From Pseudomonadota bacterium (lineage in GTDB: Bacteria > Pseudomonadota > Gammaproteobacteria > Burkholderiales > Burkholderiaceae_C): 27,513 nucleotides of DNA. Of the stretch, positions 1 through 7,087 are shown piece after piece. Position 1 is the first letter of the stretch, and the number at the start of each line of letters is the position of its first letter. The stretch lies in contig JAEYRT010000010.1 of the NCBI GenBank assembly GCA_023435325.1, positions 1 through 27,513 of the forward strand, given 5' to 3'. The notes under the pieces were generated by a model. The model did not search any database and was not told the origin of the DNA. It saw nothing but the letters and a program-made list of their open reading frames with translations. Both the position numbers and the translations under genes were made by a program.

Positions 1-1548
1 CCCCTGCGGCTCGAACGGCGTGTAGTGACTGCGGCGACTGGTTTTGAAACGCACGAATTCACTGTGGGCTTCGGCCAGCGGAGCAGTGGCCAGCTGCAAG
101 GCCACCACAGGCGGCGAGGGCGGACAAACCACCACCTGGCTGCTGAACAACCCCTGGCGATTGAGAGCAATGCGCACGCGCCAGGTGCCACTGGGATGGG
201 TATCCCGTACATGCTGCAGTGTCAGTTCCAGCGCCTGTCCATCCCAGGCAAAACCGAAATGTGCGGCAGCCTCCTGCAAGCGCCGGATATGCAAGGGCAA
301 ATGGCGGAAAACGCCCTCCTCCAGCGCCATCGTGGTGATCACGTCAAAACCCATACTCACCCTTTCGACAAAGGCCTGCTTGGCACGCCACTCCTGCCAT
401 TCCCCCCGTGCAGTGGCATCTGCTGTGATGCCGCTGCCGATGCCGCAGGACAGGGTCTGACGGTCCTCCCCCTGCACCACCACCGTGCGGATGGGCACAT
501 TGAATGTGGCCCGTATGCCGCCCGCACCATCGCTGCGCACCACACCCAAAGCGCCGCAATACCAGCCACGCGGCTGCGTTTCCAGCGTTGCAATGGCTTG
601 CATGGCCGCCTGCTTGGGGGCGCCCGTGACGGAGCCACAGGGAAACAGTGCCTGAAAAACTTCCGCCAAGCGCGTGCCTGGGGGCAACTGCGCGCGCACA
701 TCCGACGTCATCTGCCACACGGTGGACAGCGCCTGGACATGAAACAGCCGAGGCACATGGACCGAGCCTGTCTGGGCAATGCGTCCCAGATCATTGCGCA
801 GCAAATCCACAATCATCACATTCTCGGCCCGCTCCTTGACCGAGGTGCGCAGGTGCTGCGCCTGTGCCGCATCCTGCTCGGCTGTCGCACCGCGCGTGGC
901 TGTGCCTTTCATGGGGCGGGTGAGGATGGCGCCGCTGCCTGCTGCGGGCTGGTGCCAGTCAAAGAACAGCTCCGGCGAGACAGAGGCAATCTGCTCCTGC
1001 CCCATATCCAGATACAGCGCGTAGCCTCCGGGCTGGACCTGCTGCAAAGACGCAAACAGTGCCGGGCCATGGACTGCCTGGTCCGCCTGACCACGCAGCT
1101 GATGGGTGTAGTTGATCTGATAGAACTCCCCCGCAGCAATCCCCGCCTGAATGGCCGTCATGCCTTTTTCAAAAGCTGCATAGTCCACATCGCTGTGCCA
1201 TCCCAGGGTCGGCAATGAAGCCGTGGCGGCAACCTGGTCTGGTGCGGCAACTGTGGTGGCCGCAGGCGCCGCATAAACCGCAAACCATGCCAGTGCCCCC
1301 TGAGGAGCATGGCTGACCAGCCCGGCATCCAGGGCGCTGGCCGCCTCATAGCGCAAACCGCCAATGCACCAGTACCCCTTGCGAGCCGCCTGTTCCACCT
1401 GCACCAGCACCTGCTGCAAACTCGCAGCATCATGGGCTTGCAGCACCTGCACGGGCTGTGTGAACACCTGCTGCAGGCGCGCCTGTGGCGCCTCCTCCAG
1501 GGGCTGGGTAAAGTCAATCTGCGCGGTGATGTCGGAAAGTGCAACCAT
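1..1548 (-). CDS. pabB: Aminodeoxychorismate synthase component I fused to aminodeoxychorismate lyase (PabB-PabC), 3' end cut by window
   Basis: Makes p-aminobenzoate for folate from chorismate. The first ~400 residues are a chorismate-binding PabB domain. It shows YQINYTH, RPMKGTATRG (the PabB-type PxKGT lysine, where anthranilate synthase has Ala), KERAENVMIVDLLRND, FPCGSVTGAPK and GIGSGITAD. After about residue 400 the frame continues without a stop into a class IV aminotransferase-like PabC domain (FDVITTMALEEGVFRHLPLH, later FKTSRRSHYTPFEP). The single chain would therefore convert chorismate to aminodeoxychorismate and then release pyruvate. The frame is open to base 1, so the C-terminus and the PabC lysine region are incomplete. 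The ATG at 1546-1548 opens the reading frame; only a weak GCGGA precedes it. A separate PabA glutaminase would be needed and is not seen here. Family call is sure; the PabC activity is inferred. Confidence 0.93.
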   Translation of the reverse strand, partial: MVALSDITAQIDFTQPLEEAPQARLQQVFTQPVQVLQAHDAASLQQVLVQVEQAARKGYWCIGGLRYEAASALDAGLVSHAPQGALAWFAVYAAPAATTVAAPDQVAATASLPTLGWHSDVDYAAFEKGMTAIQAGIAAGEFYQINYTHQLRGQADQAVHGPALFASLQQVQPGGYALYLDMGQEQIASVSPELFFDWHQPAAGSGAILTRPMKGTATRGATAEQDAAQAQHLRTSVKERAENVMIVDLLRNDLGRIAQTGSVHVPRLFHVQALSTVWQMTSDVRAQLPPGTRLAEVFQALFPCGSVTGAPKQAAMQAIATLETQPRGWYCGALGVVRSDGAGGIRATFNVPIRTVVVQGEDRQTLSCGIGSGITADATARGEWQEWRAKQAFVERVSMGFDVITTMALEEGVFRHLPLHIRRLQEAAAHFGFAWDGQALELTLQHVRDTHPSGTWRVRIALNRQGLFSSQVVVCPPSPPVVALQLATAPLAEAHSEFVRFKTSRRSHYTPFEPQG

Positions 1549-1721
1549 AGATCCGCAAGCATAGGGGTTTGCCCTGTCACGCACAAATCCCGCACGCGGC
1601 TGCACCACAGCCCGTACTTGTATGCGAACCAGCCCTTGCCCCGCTGCCTTGGTTACACTGGCGCCCGCACTTCCTATCCGCCAAGTCCTGACCTTGCAAC
1701 GCAAGCGCTGCTGGCCTCCCC

Positions 1722-1755
1722 CCTCTGGCTTCGCATGTCCTCTGGCTTCGCATGT
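1722..1755 (+). repeat. 17-bp perfect tandem duplication across a start codon
   Basis: The 17-mer CCTCTGGCTTCGCATGT occurs twice head to tail, at 1722-1738 and 1739-1755. The second copy contains the ATG (1752-1754) of the DTW-domain gene. The first contains an identical ATG (1735-1737), 17 nt upstream and out of frame, which would give a 30-codon overlapping ORF ending in TAG. Confidence 0.95.
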
Positions 1756-2429
1756 CTTCACGCACGCTCTGTTCCCAATGCCTACGCCCCGAGCGCGCTT
1801 GCCTGTGTAGCTGCGTGCAGCGCGTAGGCAGCCAGGTACAGCTGCTGGTGCTGCAGCACCCCATGGAAGCCGGGCACGCCAAGAATACGGCACGCTTGCT
1901 GCATCTGTGCGTTGCAGGCAGTCGCCTGGAGGTGGGAGAAGTTTTTGCAGTGGATACGCTGCAGGCATGGCTGCATGCGCCCTGGCAGGGGCAGGCAGCC
2001 GATGCGGTGGTTCGCCCCATCCTGCTGTATCCACCTTCACCTCCTGATCCACAGCTCCCGCTGGTACAGCCTCCCGCGTTGCCTGCTGCATGGCTGGAAC
2101 AGCCCGAAACACTGCGTCTGGTGCTCATCGATGGCACTTGGCGCAAGAGCCGCAAGATGCTCTACCTGAACCCCGGCTTGCAAGCATTGCCGCGTCTGGC
2201 CCTGCATAATGTGCCGCAGGGGCGCTATGCCATCCGCAAGGCCCACTTGCCCGACCAGCTGTCCAGCTTCGAGGCCGCTGCGCTGGCACTGGCGCAGCTA
2301 CAGGGCTGGCAGCAGCACAGCCTTGCCATGCAGGCCCTGATGCACAGCTTTGATGCAGCCATGCAGTTATACGGACGGCTGCAAACTTGTACGAGCCTGG
2401 GCCACCGCACTCAGCACCCTCAGCATTGA
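1752..2429 (+). CDS. tapT: DTW-domain tRNA-uridine aminocarboxypropyltransferase
   Basis: 225-residue DTW-domain protein. Members of this family (E. coli YfiP/TapT, about 230 aa) transfer the 3-amino-3-carboxypropyl group of S-adenosylmethionine to a uridine in tRNA, forming acp3U. The N-terminus carries the cysteine cluster C7-x2-C10-LRPERA-C17-L-C19. The signature aspartate, threonine and tryptophan are at D127-G-T129-W130, followed by RKSRKM and a YAIRKAHLPDQLSSFEAAA helix typical of the family. The ATG lies inside a 17-bp tandem duplication and no clear ribosome site precedes it. The start is chosen because the cysteine motif begins at residue 7. The gene overlaps the 3' end of the convergent unknown gene by 10 nt. 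The symbol is by family resemblance; which tRNA position is modified is not shown by the sequence. Confidence 0.88.
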   Translation: MSSRTLCSQCLRPERACLCSCVQRVGSQVQLLVLQHPMEAGHAKNTARLLHLCVAGSRLEVGEVFAVDTLQAWLHAPWQGQAADAVVRPILLYPPSPPDPQLPLVQPPALPAAWLEQPETLRLVLIDGTWRKSRKMLYLNPGLQALPRLALHNVPQGRYAIRKAHLPDQLSSFEAAALALAQLQGWQQHSLAMQALMHSFDAAMQLYGRLQTCTSLGHRTQHPQH

Positions 2430-2803
2430 AACGCCCCAACCGCCATGCTCTGCAAGGGATGTATGTGCAAGCCGTTGCAACGTATGTGCACGACAGCACC
2501 CTGCGCAAACTCCAGCTCCATGGTCACAATGCCCTGCAACTCGCAGGGCACGGGCAGCTTCTGGATGCGCTGGCTCGCATGCAAAACAAAGCCCTGTCGC
2601 AATCGCCCCATGCACGCAGCGCTTTCCACATGCGGCGCAGTGTCCACCTGTTCAGCAGTCAGTACCAACGGCGCCCACACCACTTCTGCCTCTTTCGTTC
2701 CGCCTTGCGTATCAAGCAAACGGGCGGCCGAAAACCGCAGTTGCAAGCGGTCTTCCTGCCAGCTGCACTGTGCGACTTCAGAATCGGCAAATTCAAAATA
2801 CAT
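2420..2803 (-). CDS. Unknown 127-residue protein
   Basis: I do not recognise the family. The start is well supported: AAGGAG lies 7 nt before the ATG at 2801-2803. The protein begins MYFEFADSEVAQCSWQEDRL and then LQLRFSAARLL. Later come APLVLTAEQV, KLPVPCELQGIVTMELEF and GAVVHIRCNGLHIHP. Alternating polar and hydrophobic residues suggest a mostly beta fold. There is no signal peptide, membrane segment or obvious catalytic motif. Five cysteines are spread along the chain, including the C-terminal residue. It converges on the DTW gene (10-nt overlap of the ends) and is divergent from the BLUF gene, with 154 bp between them. A longer reading with an upstream in-frame ATG at 2968 would cross the BLUF start and has no ribosome site, so I rejected it. 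Confidence 0.75.
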   Translation of the reverse strand: MYFEFADSEVAQCSWQEDRLQLRFSAARLLDTQGGTKEAEVVWAPLVLTAEQVDTAPHVESAACMGRLRQGFVLHASQRIQKLPVPCELQGIVTMELEFAQGAVVHIRCNGLHIHPLQSMAVGAFQC

Positions 2804-2957
2804 ATAAGAGCTCCTTGTGTGGGCATGGGGCAAATAAATACAAGCCAGAAGAGGGAACTGACACAGGAAAATGCATACTCCCGAAGGTTGGAAGATTGGT
2901 TTTTGCACATACGCATGAGCCAACGCAATGCGACACACACAACCCAGGAACCTGCGT

Positions 2958-3365
2958 ATGACCGACATTGCTCAGGAACTGCATTGCTTCCTCTATCACA
3001 GCCAGATTGCCCCGCACGCGGACATTGGCTGCGTTGCAGACATTGTGAAAACTGTACGCAACTTCAATAAGACCCAAGGTATTACCGGACTGCTGGTGTT
3101 TGACGGTCAGTCTTTTTGCCAATATATCGAAGGACCACAGCCCGCGCTGGGCGAGCTGATCGGACGGATCCAGGCAGATCCACGCCACGTGAACTTCAAG
3201 ACACTGCACGCCTGCGCGTCTTGTGCCGAGCGCAAGTTCGAACAATGGTCCATGGCCTATGTGCTGGTCGATGACACCGAGCACCTCGCCGACATGGCCC
3301 AGGAACAAGGTGCGAATGCCTTAAAGAAGCTGCATGAGCTTTTGCCCTTGATGGATATCGCCTAG
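2958..3365 (+). CDS. Short BLUF-domain blue-light photoreceptor
   Basis: 135-residue protein that is almost entirely one BLUF domain, the FAD-binding blue-light sensor fold. The conserved light-switch residues are all present: Tyr13 (HCFLYHS), Asn37 (RNFNKTQGITGLL), Gln55 (FCQYIEGP), and the Trp97/Met99 pair in FEQWSMAY. The ADPRH and EGP motifs are also typical. No output domain follows, only about 30 C-terminal residues, so it resembles PixD/BlrB-type short BLUF proteins that act through a partner protein. ATG 2958 is chosen because AGGAA lies just upstream and the domain starts about 8 residues in; an in-frame ATG at 2928 would add 10 unrelated residues. No GGDEF/EAL or anti-repressor gene is adjacent, so the partner is unknown. 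An EAL gene lies about 24 kb away, at the other end of the window. Confidence 0.92.
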   Translation: MTDIAQELHCFLYHSQIAPHADIGCVADIVKTVRNFNKTQGITGLLVFDGQSFCQYIEGPQPALGELIGRIQADPRHVNFKTLHACASCAERKFEQWSMAYVLVDDTEHLADMAQEQGANALKKLHELLPLMDIA

Positions 3366-3380
3366 GGCCTGTCCGCTTCC

Positions 3381-4334
3381 CTACTGTGATTTTGCCGCTT
3401 GCCTCAGGGCTTGGGACTGCGTCTGCACTTCCAACTGCAAGGCCTGCACCAGCCAGTCCATTTCCTGCACGACCGGACGATGCAGGGGCTGCAGCATGTG
3501 GACCTGAAAAGGAATTGAAAAGGACAGCGGCCGCACCACCATCGCCGCATTGGCACAGGCATGGGCGGTCAGCGGGTTCACAATCGCCACGCCCAGCCCA
3601 TGCTGCACCATGGCGCATACGGCGACCGCGCTCATGGTTTCCAGCAGCATCCGGCGCTGCACACCCGCACCGGCAAACACTGCATCCATCTTCTGGCGGT
3701 AGGGATCATCGCGCGCCAGGCTGATGAAAGGCTGTGCGGCAAAATCCTGCGGCACCAGCACTTCTTTGCGGGCCAATGCGTGCCCCGCTGGCAGCACCGC
3801 CACTTCGTCCATGGCTGGCAAATGCAGGATGCGCGTTCCGGGTGGTGCCTCAGCAATCTCCGTCAGGCCCAGATCAAAACGCTGGGCCGTCATCCACTCC
3901 TGCAGCAGAGGTCCATCTTGCGTGGTCACGCTGACCGCCACTTCACCATGTGCACGCTGCATCCGCTCCAGCGCGCCCGGCAGCAGCGCGTGGCTGAGCG
4001 CAGGCATGCACAGCACACTGATGCTGGCCTGGTGCGGCTGGGCCAGCGCCATCGCATGCTCGACCACCCGGTCCAGCCCCTCCCAGCTGCGCTGCACCTC
4101 CTCCCACAGACGCAAGGCCCGGGCATTCGGACGCAAACGGCCCTGACTGCGCTCAAACAGGGCGTAGCCCAGCAACTGCTCCAGGCGCGCAATCTCGCGG
4201 CTGATGGTGGGCTGGGACGTGAACAGCATCTGCGCAGCGCTGGTGGCACTGCCGGTGAGCATCAGGGCGCGGAACACTTCGATATGGCGGTGGCTGATGC
4301 GTTCGGGATGGGAAGTCTGGCTGTGTGAAGGCAT
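3381..4334 (-). CDS. lysR: LysR, transcriptional activator of lysA
   Basis: 317-residue LysR-type regulator. The N-terminal winged helix-turn-helix is at about residues 16-75 (RHIEVFRALMLTGSATSAAQ, then TSQPTISREIARLEQLLG). An effector-binding domain follows. By memory it matches E. coli LysR itself, not just the superfamily: LWEEVQRSWEGLDR, EWMTAQRFDLGLTE, DEVAVLPAGHALARKEVL, ETMSAVAVCAMVQHGLGVAIVNPLTA, and LHRP near the end. It is transcribed away from lysA, the same arrangement as in E. coli, where LysR with diaminopimelate activates lysA. It ends 15 nt from the convergent BLUF gene. The ribosome site before ATG 4334 is weak. The divergent 147-bp region holds an inverted repeat at 4350-4364, a candidate operator. 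Confidence 0.9.
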   Translation of the reverse strand: MPSHSQTSHPERISHRHIEVFRALMLTGSATSAAQMLFTSQPTISREIARLEQLLGYALFERSQGRLRPNARALRLWEEVQRSWEGLDRVVEHAMALAQPHQASISVLCMPALSHALLPGALERMQRAHGEVAVSVTTQDGPLLQEWMTAQRFDLGLTEIAEAPPGTRILHLPAMDEVAVLPAGHALARKEVLVPQDFAAQPFISLARDDPYRQKMDAVFAGAGVQRRMLLETMSAVAVCAMVQHGLGVAIVNPLTAHACANAAMVVRPLSFSIPFQVHMLQPLHRPVVQEMDWLVQALQLEVQTQSQALRQAAKSQ

Positions 4335-4349
4335 GTCATGAGCATATCG

Positions 4350-4364
4350 AATACGAATAGTATT
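4350..4364. promoter_or_regulatory. Candidate LysR operator in the lysR-lysA divergent region
   Basis: Perfect inverted repeat AATAC-N5-GTATT, 16 bp upstream of the lysR start and about 117 bp upstream of lysA. It has LysR-type dyad character, but the symmetric T/A positions are 9 apart, not the classic 11. Location is the main support. Confidence 0.45.
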
Positions 4365-4481
4365 TCAAAAAACAAGCATTGGACTGCATGACACAAAATA
4401 CGGAAAATAAGAAAAATCATCAATACCAATAGCCGTCAAGTCAGATTCCATCTGCCTGAGCTGCTATGAAAATGTAAATCC

Positions 4482-5729
4482 ATGTCCTGCTCTTTCTCGC
4501 CCGAACAACTGTGGAACCTGGCCGATGCGTTCGGCACCCCGCTGTGGGTGTATGACGCCCAGGTGATCCGTGAGCGCATTGCCCAACTCAAGGCCTTTGA
4601 CACCATCCGCTTTGCACAAAAGGCCTGCTCCAACATCCACATCTTGAAGCTGATGCGCGAGCAAGGCGTGAAGGTGGATGCCGTCTCGCGTGGCGAAATC
4701 CTGCGCGCGGTGGCAGCCGGCTATGTGGCCGGAGGCGAGCCTTCGGACATCGTCTTCACCGCCGACGTGATGGACGAAGCCACGCTGGCCACCGTGGTCG
4801 AGCACAAAGTGCCGGTGAACGCCGGCTCCATCGACATGCTGCACCAGCTGGGCGCTGCATCAAAGGGCCACAGCGTGTGGCTGCGCATCAACCCTGGCTT
4901 TGGCCACGGCCACAGCAACAAGACCAACACCGGCGGCGAGCACAGCAAGCACGGCATCTGGCACACCGACCTGAACGCCGCGCTGGACGCCATTGCCCAG
5001 CACGGCCTGCACCTGGCTGGCCTGCACATGCACATTGGCTCGGGCGTGGATTACGCGCACCTGCAAGAGGTCTGTGGCGCCATGGTGGCGCTGGTCAAGC
5101 GCACCAAGGACCATGGCCACGATCTGCTGGCGATTTCCGCAGGGGGCGGTCTGTCGATTCCCTATAAGGACGGCGACGCCCGCATCGACACCGAACACTA
5201 CTTCGGCTTGTGGAACGAAGCGCGCAAGCAGGCGGAAGCCATCATCGGCCACAAACTGGGCCTGGAGCTGGAACCCGGCCGCTTCCTGGTGGCCGAATCC
5301 GGCGTGCTGCTGGGCACCGTGCGTGCCACCAAGAACGCGGGCAGCAACCACTTCATTCTGGTGGACACCGGCTTCAACGAGCTGATGCGTCCCAGCATGT
5401 ACGGCAGCTACCACGGCATGCACATCCAGCGCCGCGGCGTGGGCGTGCTGCCTGCGACCAAGGACAGCGTGGTTGCAGGCCCGCTGTGCGAGTCGGGCGA
5501 CGTATTCACGCAAGGCGACGGCGGCGTGGTGCTGCCACGCAGCCTGGGCGATGCGCAAGTGGGCGACCTGCTGGTCATCCACCACACCGGCGCTTATGGT
5601 TCGTCCATGTCCAGCAACTACAACACCCGCCCCCTGGCCGCCGAGGTGCTGGTCGATGGAGACAAGGTGCAGCTGATTCGCCGTCGCCAGACGGTGGAAG
5701 AACTGCTGGCGCTGGAGCTGGGCCTGTAA
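4482..5729 (+). CDS. lysA: Diaminopimelate decarboxylase
   Basis: 415-residue PLP enzyme that decarboxylates meso-diaminopimelate to L-lysine, the last step of lysine synthesis (E. coli LysA has 420). The PLP-binding lysine is K47 in RFAQKACSNIHIL. Other fold type III decarboxylase motifs are HMHIGSG, the glycine-rich GGGLSIPY, ELEPGRFLVAESG, the CESGDVF active-site cysteine motif, and YGSSMSSNYNTRP near the C-terminus. ATG 4482 is the only sensible start, since an ATG 16 nt upstream runs into a stop at once. It is divergent from lysR and ends in a rho-independent terminator at 5755-5785, so it is probably monocistronic. I see no lysine riboswitch in the 147-bp leader region, so control is probably through LysR. 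Confidence 0.97.
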   Translation: MSCSFSPEQLWNLADAFGTPLWVYDAQVIRERIAQLKAFDTIRFAQKACSNIHILKLMREQGVKVDAVSRGEILRAVAAGYVAGGEPSDIVFTADVMDEATLATVVEHKVPVNAGSIDMLHQLGAASKGHSVWLRINPGFGHGHSNKTNTGGEHSKHGIWHTDLNAALDAIAQHGLHLAGLHMHIGSGVDYAHLQEVCGAMVALVKRTKDHGHDLLAISAGGGLSIPYKDGDARIDTEHYFGLWNEARKQAEAIIGHKLGLELEPGRFLVAESGVLLGTVRATKNAGSNHFILVDTGFNELMRPSMYGSYHGMHIQRRGVGVLPATKDSVVAGPLCESGDVFTQGDGGVVLPRSLGDAQVGDLLVIHHTGAYGSSMSSNYNTRPLAAEVLVDGDKVQLIRRRQTVEELLALELGL

Positions 5730-5754
5730 AGCAGCCAGCGGCTGCGCCATCCAC

Positions 5755-5785
5755 AAGGGGAGCCTGCCAGCGCCCCTTTTCTTTT
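5755..5785 (+). terminator. Rho-independent terminator of lysA
   Basis: AAGGGG pairs with CCCCTT across a 12-nt loop and is followed by TTTTCTTTT, 25 nt after the lysA stop. Confidence 0.75.
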
Positions 5786-5786
5786 C

Positions 5787-5872
5787 ATAGCTACCTGCGC
5801 TTGATAGCCAATGATTTCAGATAGTTTTCATTCTGAAAACCAGTAGATACAAGCGCAAGCTGCTTCTTTTTT
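5787..5872. repeat. Nested-hairpin intergenic repeat, copy A
   Basis: Begins ATAGCT. The outer arms are TGCGCTTG (5796-5803) and CAAGCGCA (5850-5857). The inner arms are TTTCAGA (5815-5821) and TCTGAAA (5832-5838). It ends in a T run that runs into the gpsA stop codon. The same architecture recurs at 10860-10947 and 22418-22490, so it is a dispersed repeat family. It may also serve as a terminator. Confidence 0.75.
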
Positions 5873-6887
5873 AAATTCCTTCTCGCTTGGGGTCGCGCCC
5901 CATCAGGCGCTGCACCGCCTCTTGCGGGCTGAGCTTGCCATCGAGCAAATCCACCACCGTCGCGGCAATCGGCATTTCCACGCCCACCACCTGCGCGCGC
6001 TGCACCACCGTGCGGGCGCTGTACACACCTTCGGCCACATGGCCCAGTGAATCAACTGCCTGCGCCAGCGTCATGCCTTGCGCCAGCAACAGGCCCACCT
6101 TGCGATTGCGTGAGAGATCGCCTGTGGCGGTGAGCATCAAGTCCCCCAAGCCAGACAGGCCCATGAAAGTCTCTGCCTTGGCCCCCAATGCCACGCCCAG
6201 GCGTGTCATCTCGGCCAGACCGCGTGTAAGCAAGGCGGCGCGGGCATTCAAGCCCAAGTTCATGCCATCGCACAAACCTGCGGCAATCGCCATCACATTT
6301 TTCACGGCGCCCCCCACTTCCACGCCCACGATGTCTTCATTGCCGTACAGGCGCAGCGTACCAGTGTGAAAGGCCTGCAGCAGCGCATCACGCACTGCAG
6401 CGTGCTGGCTGGCAGCGACCAGCAGCGTAGGCTGGCCCTTGGCCACTTCCTGCGCAAAGCTGGGCCCACTCAAGGCACCGGCCAGCAACCCGGGAGCGGC
6501 TTGTGCGCAGACTTCATGCGGCATCAGGCCCACGCCGCTATGGCCCGCAGGCACGGCCTCAAAGCCTTTGCACAGCCATGCCACGGGCACGGTGACTTGC
6601 GCCTCCGCCAAGCTTTGCAACGTGCTGCGCAAGGCGGACATGGGCGTGGCCACAATCACCAAATCCATGCCTTGCACCGCTTGTGCCAAGGGCGCCGCAC
6701 TGACCTGCAGACCTGCCGGGAACGGCATGCCCGGCAGATAACGGGCGTTGCTGCCCGCCGCCTGCATCTCCTCCACCTGCTGGGAGTTGCGCGCCCACAG
6801 GACCACCTGATGGCCCGCAGTATGGCGTGCTGCCGCAATGGCCAGCGCTGTCCCCCAGGCTCCGGCCCCGATAACAATCAAATTCAT
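5871..6887 (-). CDS. gpsA: Glycerol-3-phosphate dehydrogenase [NAD(P)+]
   Basis: 338-residue cytosolic enzyme that reduces dihydroxyacetone phosphate to sn-glycerol 3-phosphate for phospholipid synthesis. The nucleotide-binding GxGxxG motif is at residues 7-12 (VIGAGAWGTALA). It is followed by LWARN, CKGFE, the SGPSFAQEVAKGQPT motif and the catalytic lysine region GGAVKNVMAIAAGLCDG. Length fits the family. The start ATG at 6885-6887 gives the normal N-terminus (MNLIVIGAGAWG). An upstream in-frame ATG at 6968 would add 27 unrelated residues. No Shine-Dalgarno is visible, because the leader directly before ATG is a partial copy of the dispersed repeat. The stop overlaps the T run of repeat copy A. 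secB lies upstream on the same strand, but a terminator separates them. Confidence 0.96.
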   Translation of the reverse strand: MNLIVIGAGAWGTALAIAAARHTAGHQVVLWARNSQQVEEMQAAGSNARYLPGMPFPAGLQVSAAPLAQAVQGMDLVIVATPMSALRSTLQSLAEAQVTVPVAWLCKGFEAVPAGHSGVGLMPHEVCAQAAPGLLAGALSGPSFAQEVAKGQPTLLVAASQHAAVRDALLQAFHTGTLRLYGNEDIVGVEVGGAVKNVMAIAAGLCDGMNLGLNARAALLTRGLAEMTRLGVALGAKAETFMGLSGLGDLMLTATGDLSRNRKVGLLLAQGMTLAQAVDSLGHVAEGVYSARTVVQRAQVVGVEMPIAATVVDLLDGKLSPQEAVQRLMGRDPKREGI

Positions 6888-6905
6888 AGCTACTAGCGCT
6901 TTTAA
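6886..6905. repeat. Partial copy of the dispersed repeat at the gpsA start
   Basis: ATAGCTACTAGCGCTTTTAA resembles the left arm of the repeats at 5787 and 10861 (ATAGCT...CGCTT). It overlaps the first codon of gpsA on the other strand. No right arm is seen, so this is a half copy or a chance match. Confidence 0.45.
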
Positions 6906-7022
6906 CGAAGAGCCGCCAACACCCTCAGTAAATCCAAGATTTACGCCGCTTGAGACGAGACGAAGCAACGATGCAAAAAGGTGGTGTGGGCGGGCCTAAA
7001 GGCCTTGAGGCCCCAAATGCAT

Positions 7023-7048
7023 AAAAAAAGGCCCCATGTGCGGAGCCT
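7023..7048 (-). terminator. Rho-independent terminator of secB
   Basis: On the minus strand AGGCTCC pairs with GGGGCCT (one G-T wobble) around a 6-nt loop, followed by seven T, 40 nt after the secB stop. Confidence 0.8.
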
Positions 7049-7087
7049 CTTTGTAGCATGCCCAAGGGCGAGCTTTGTGACAGTGGC

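Noticed and set aside
25..1218. Long plus-strand open frame opposite pabB
   Set aside because: It is the complement of a clear PabB-PabC reading frame; its translation is Arg/His/Gln-rich with no family motif.
1722..1755. Start of a CRISPR or longer tandem array
   Set aside because: Only two abutting 17-bp units with no spacers.
4335..4481. Lysine riboswitch before lysA
   Set aside because: The gap is 147 bp and shared with lysR, too short for the ~180-nt aptamer plus expression platform, and I see none of its conserved helices.
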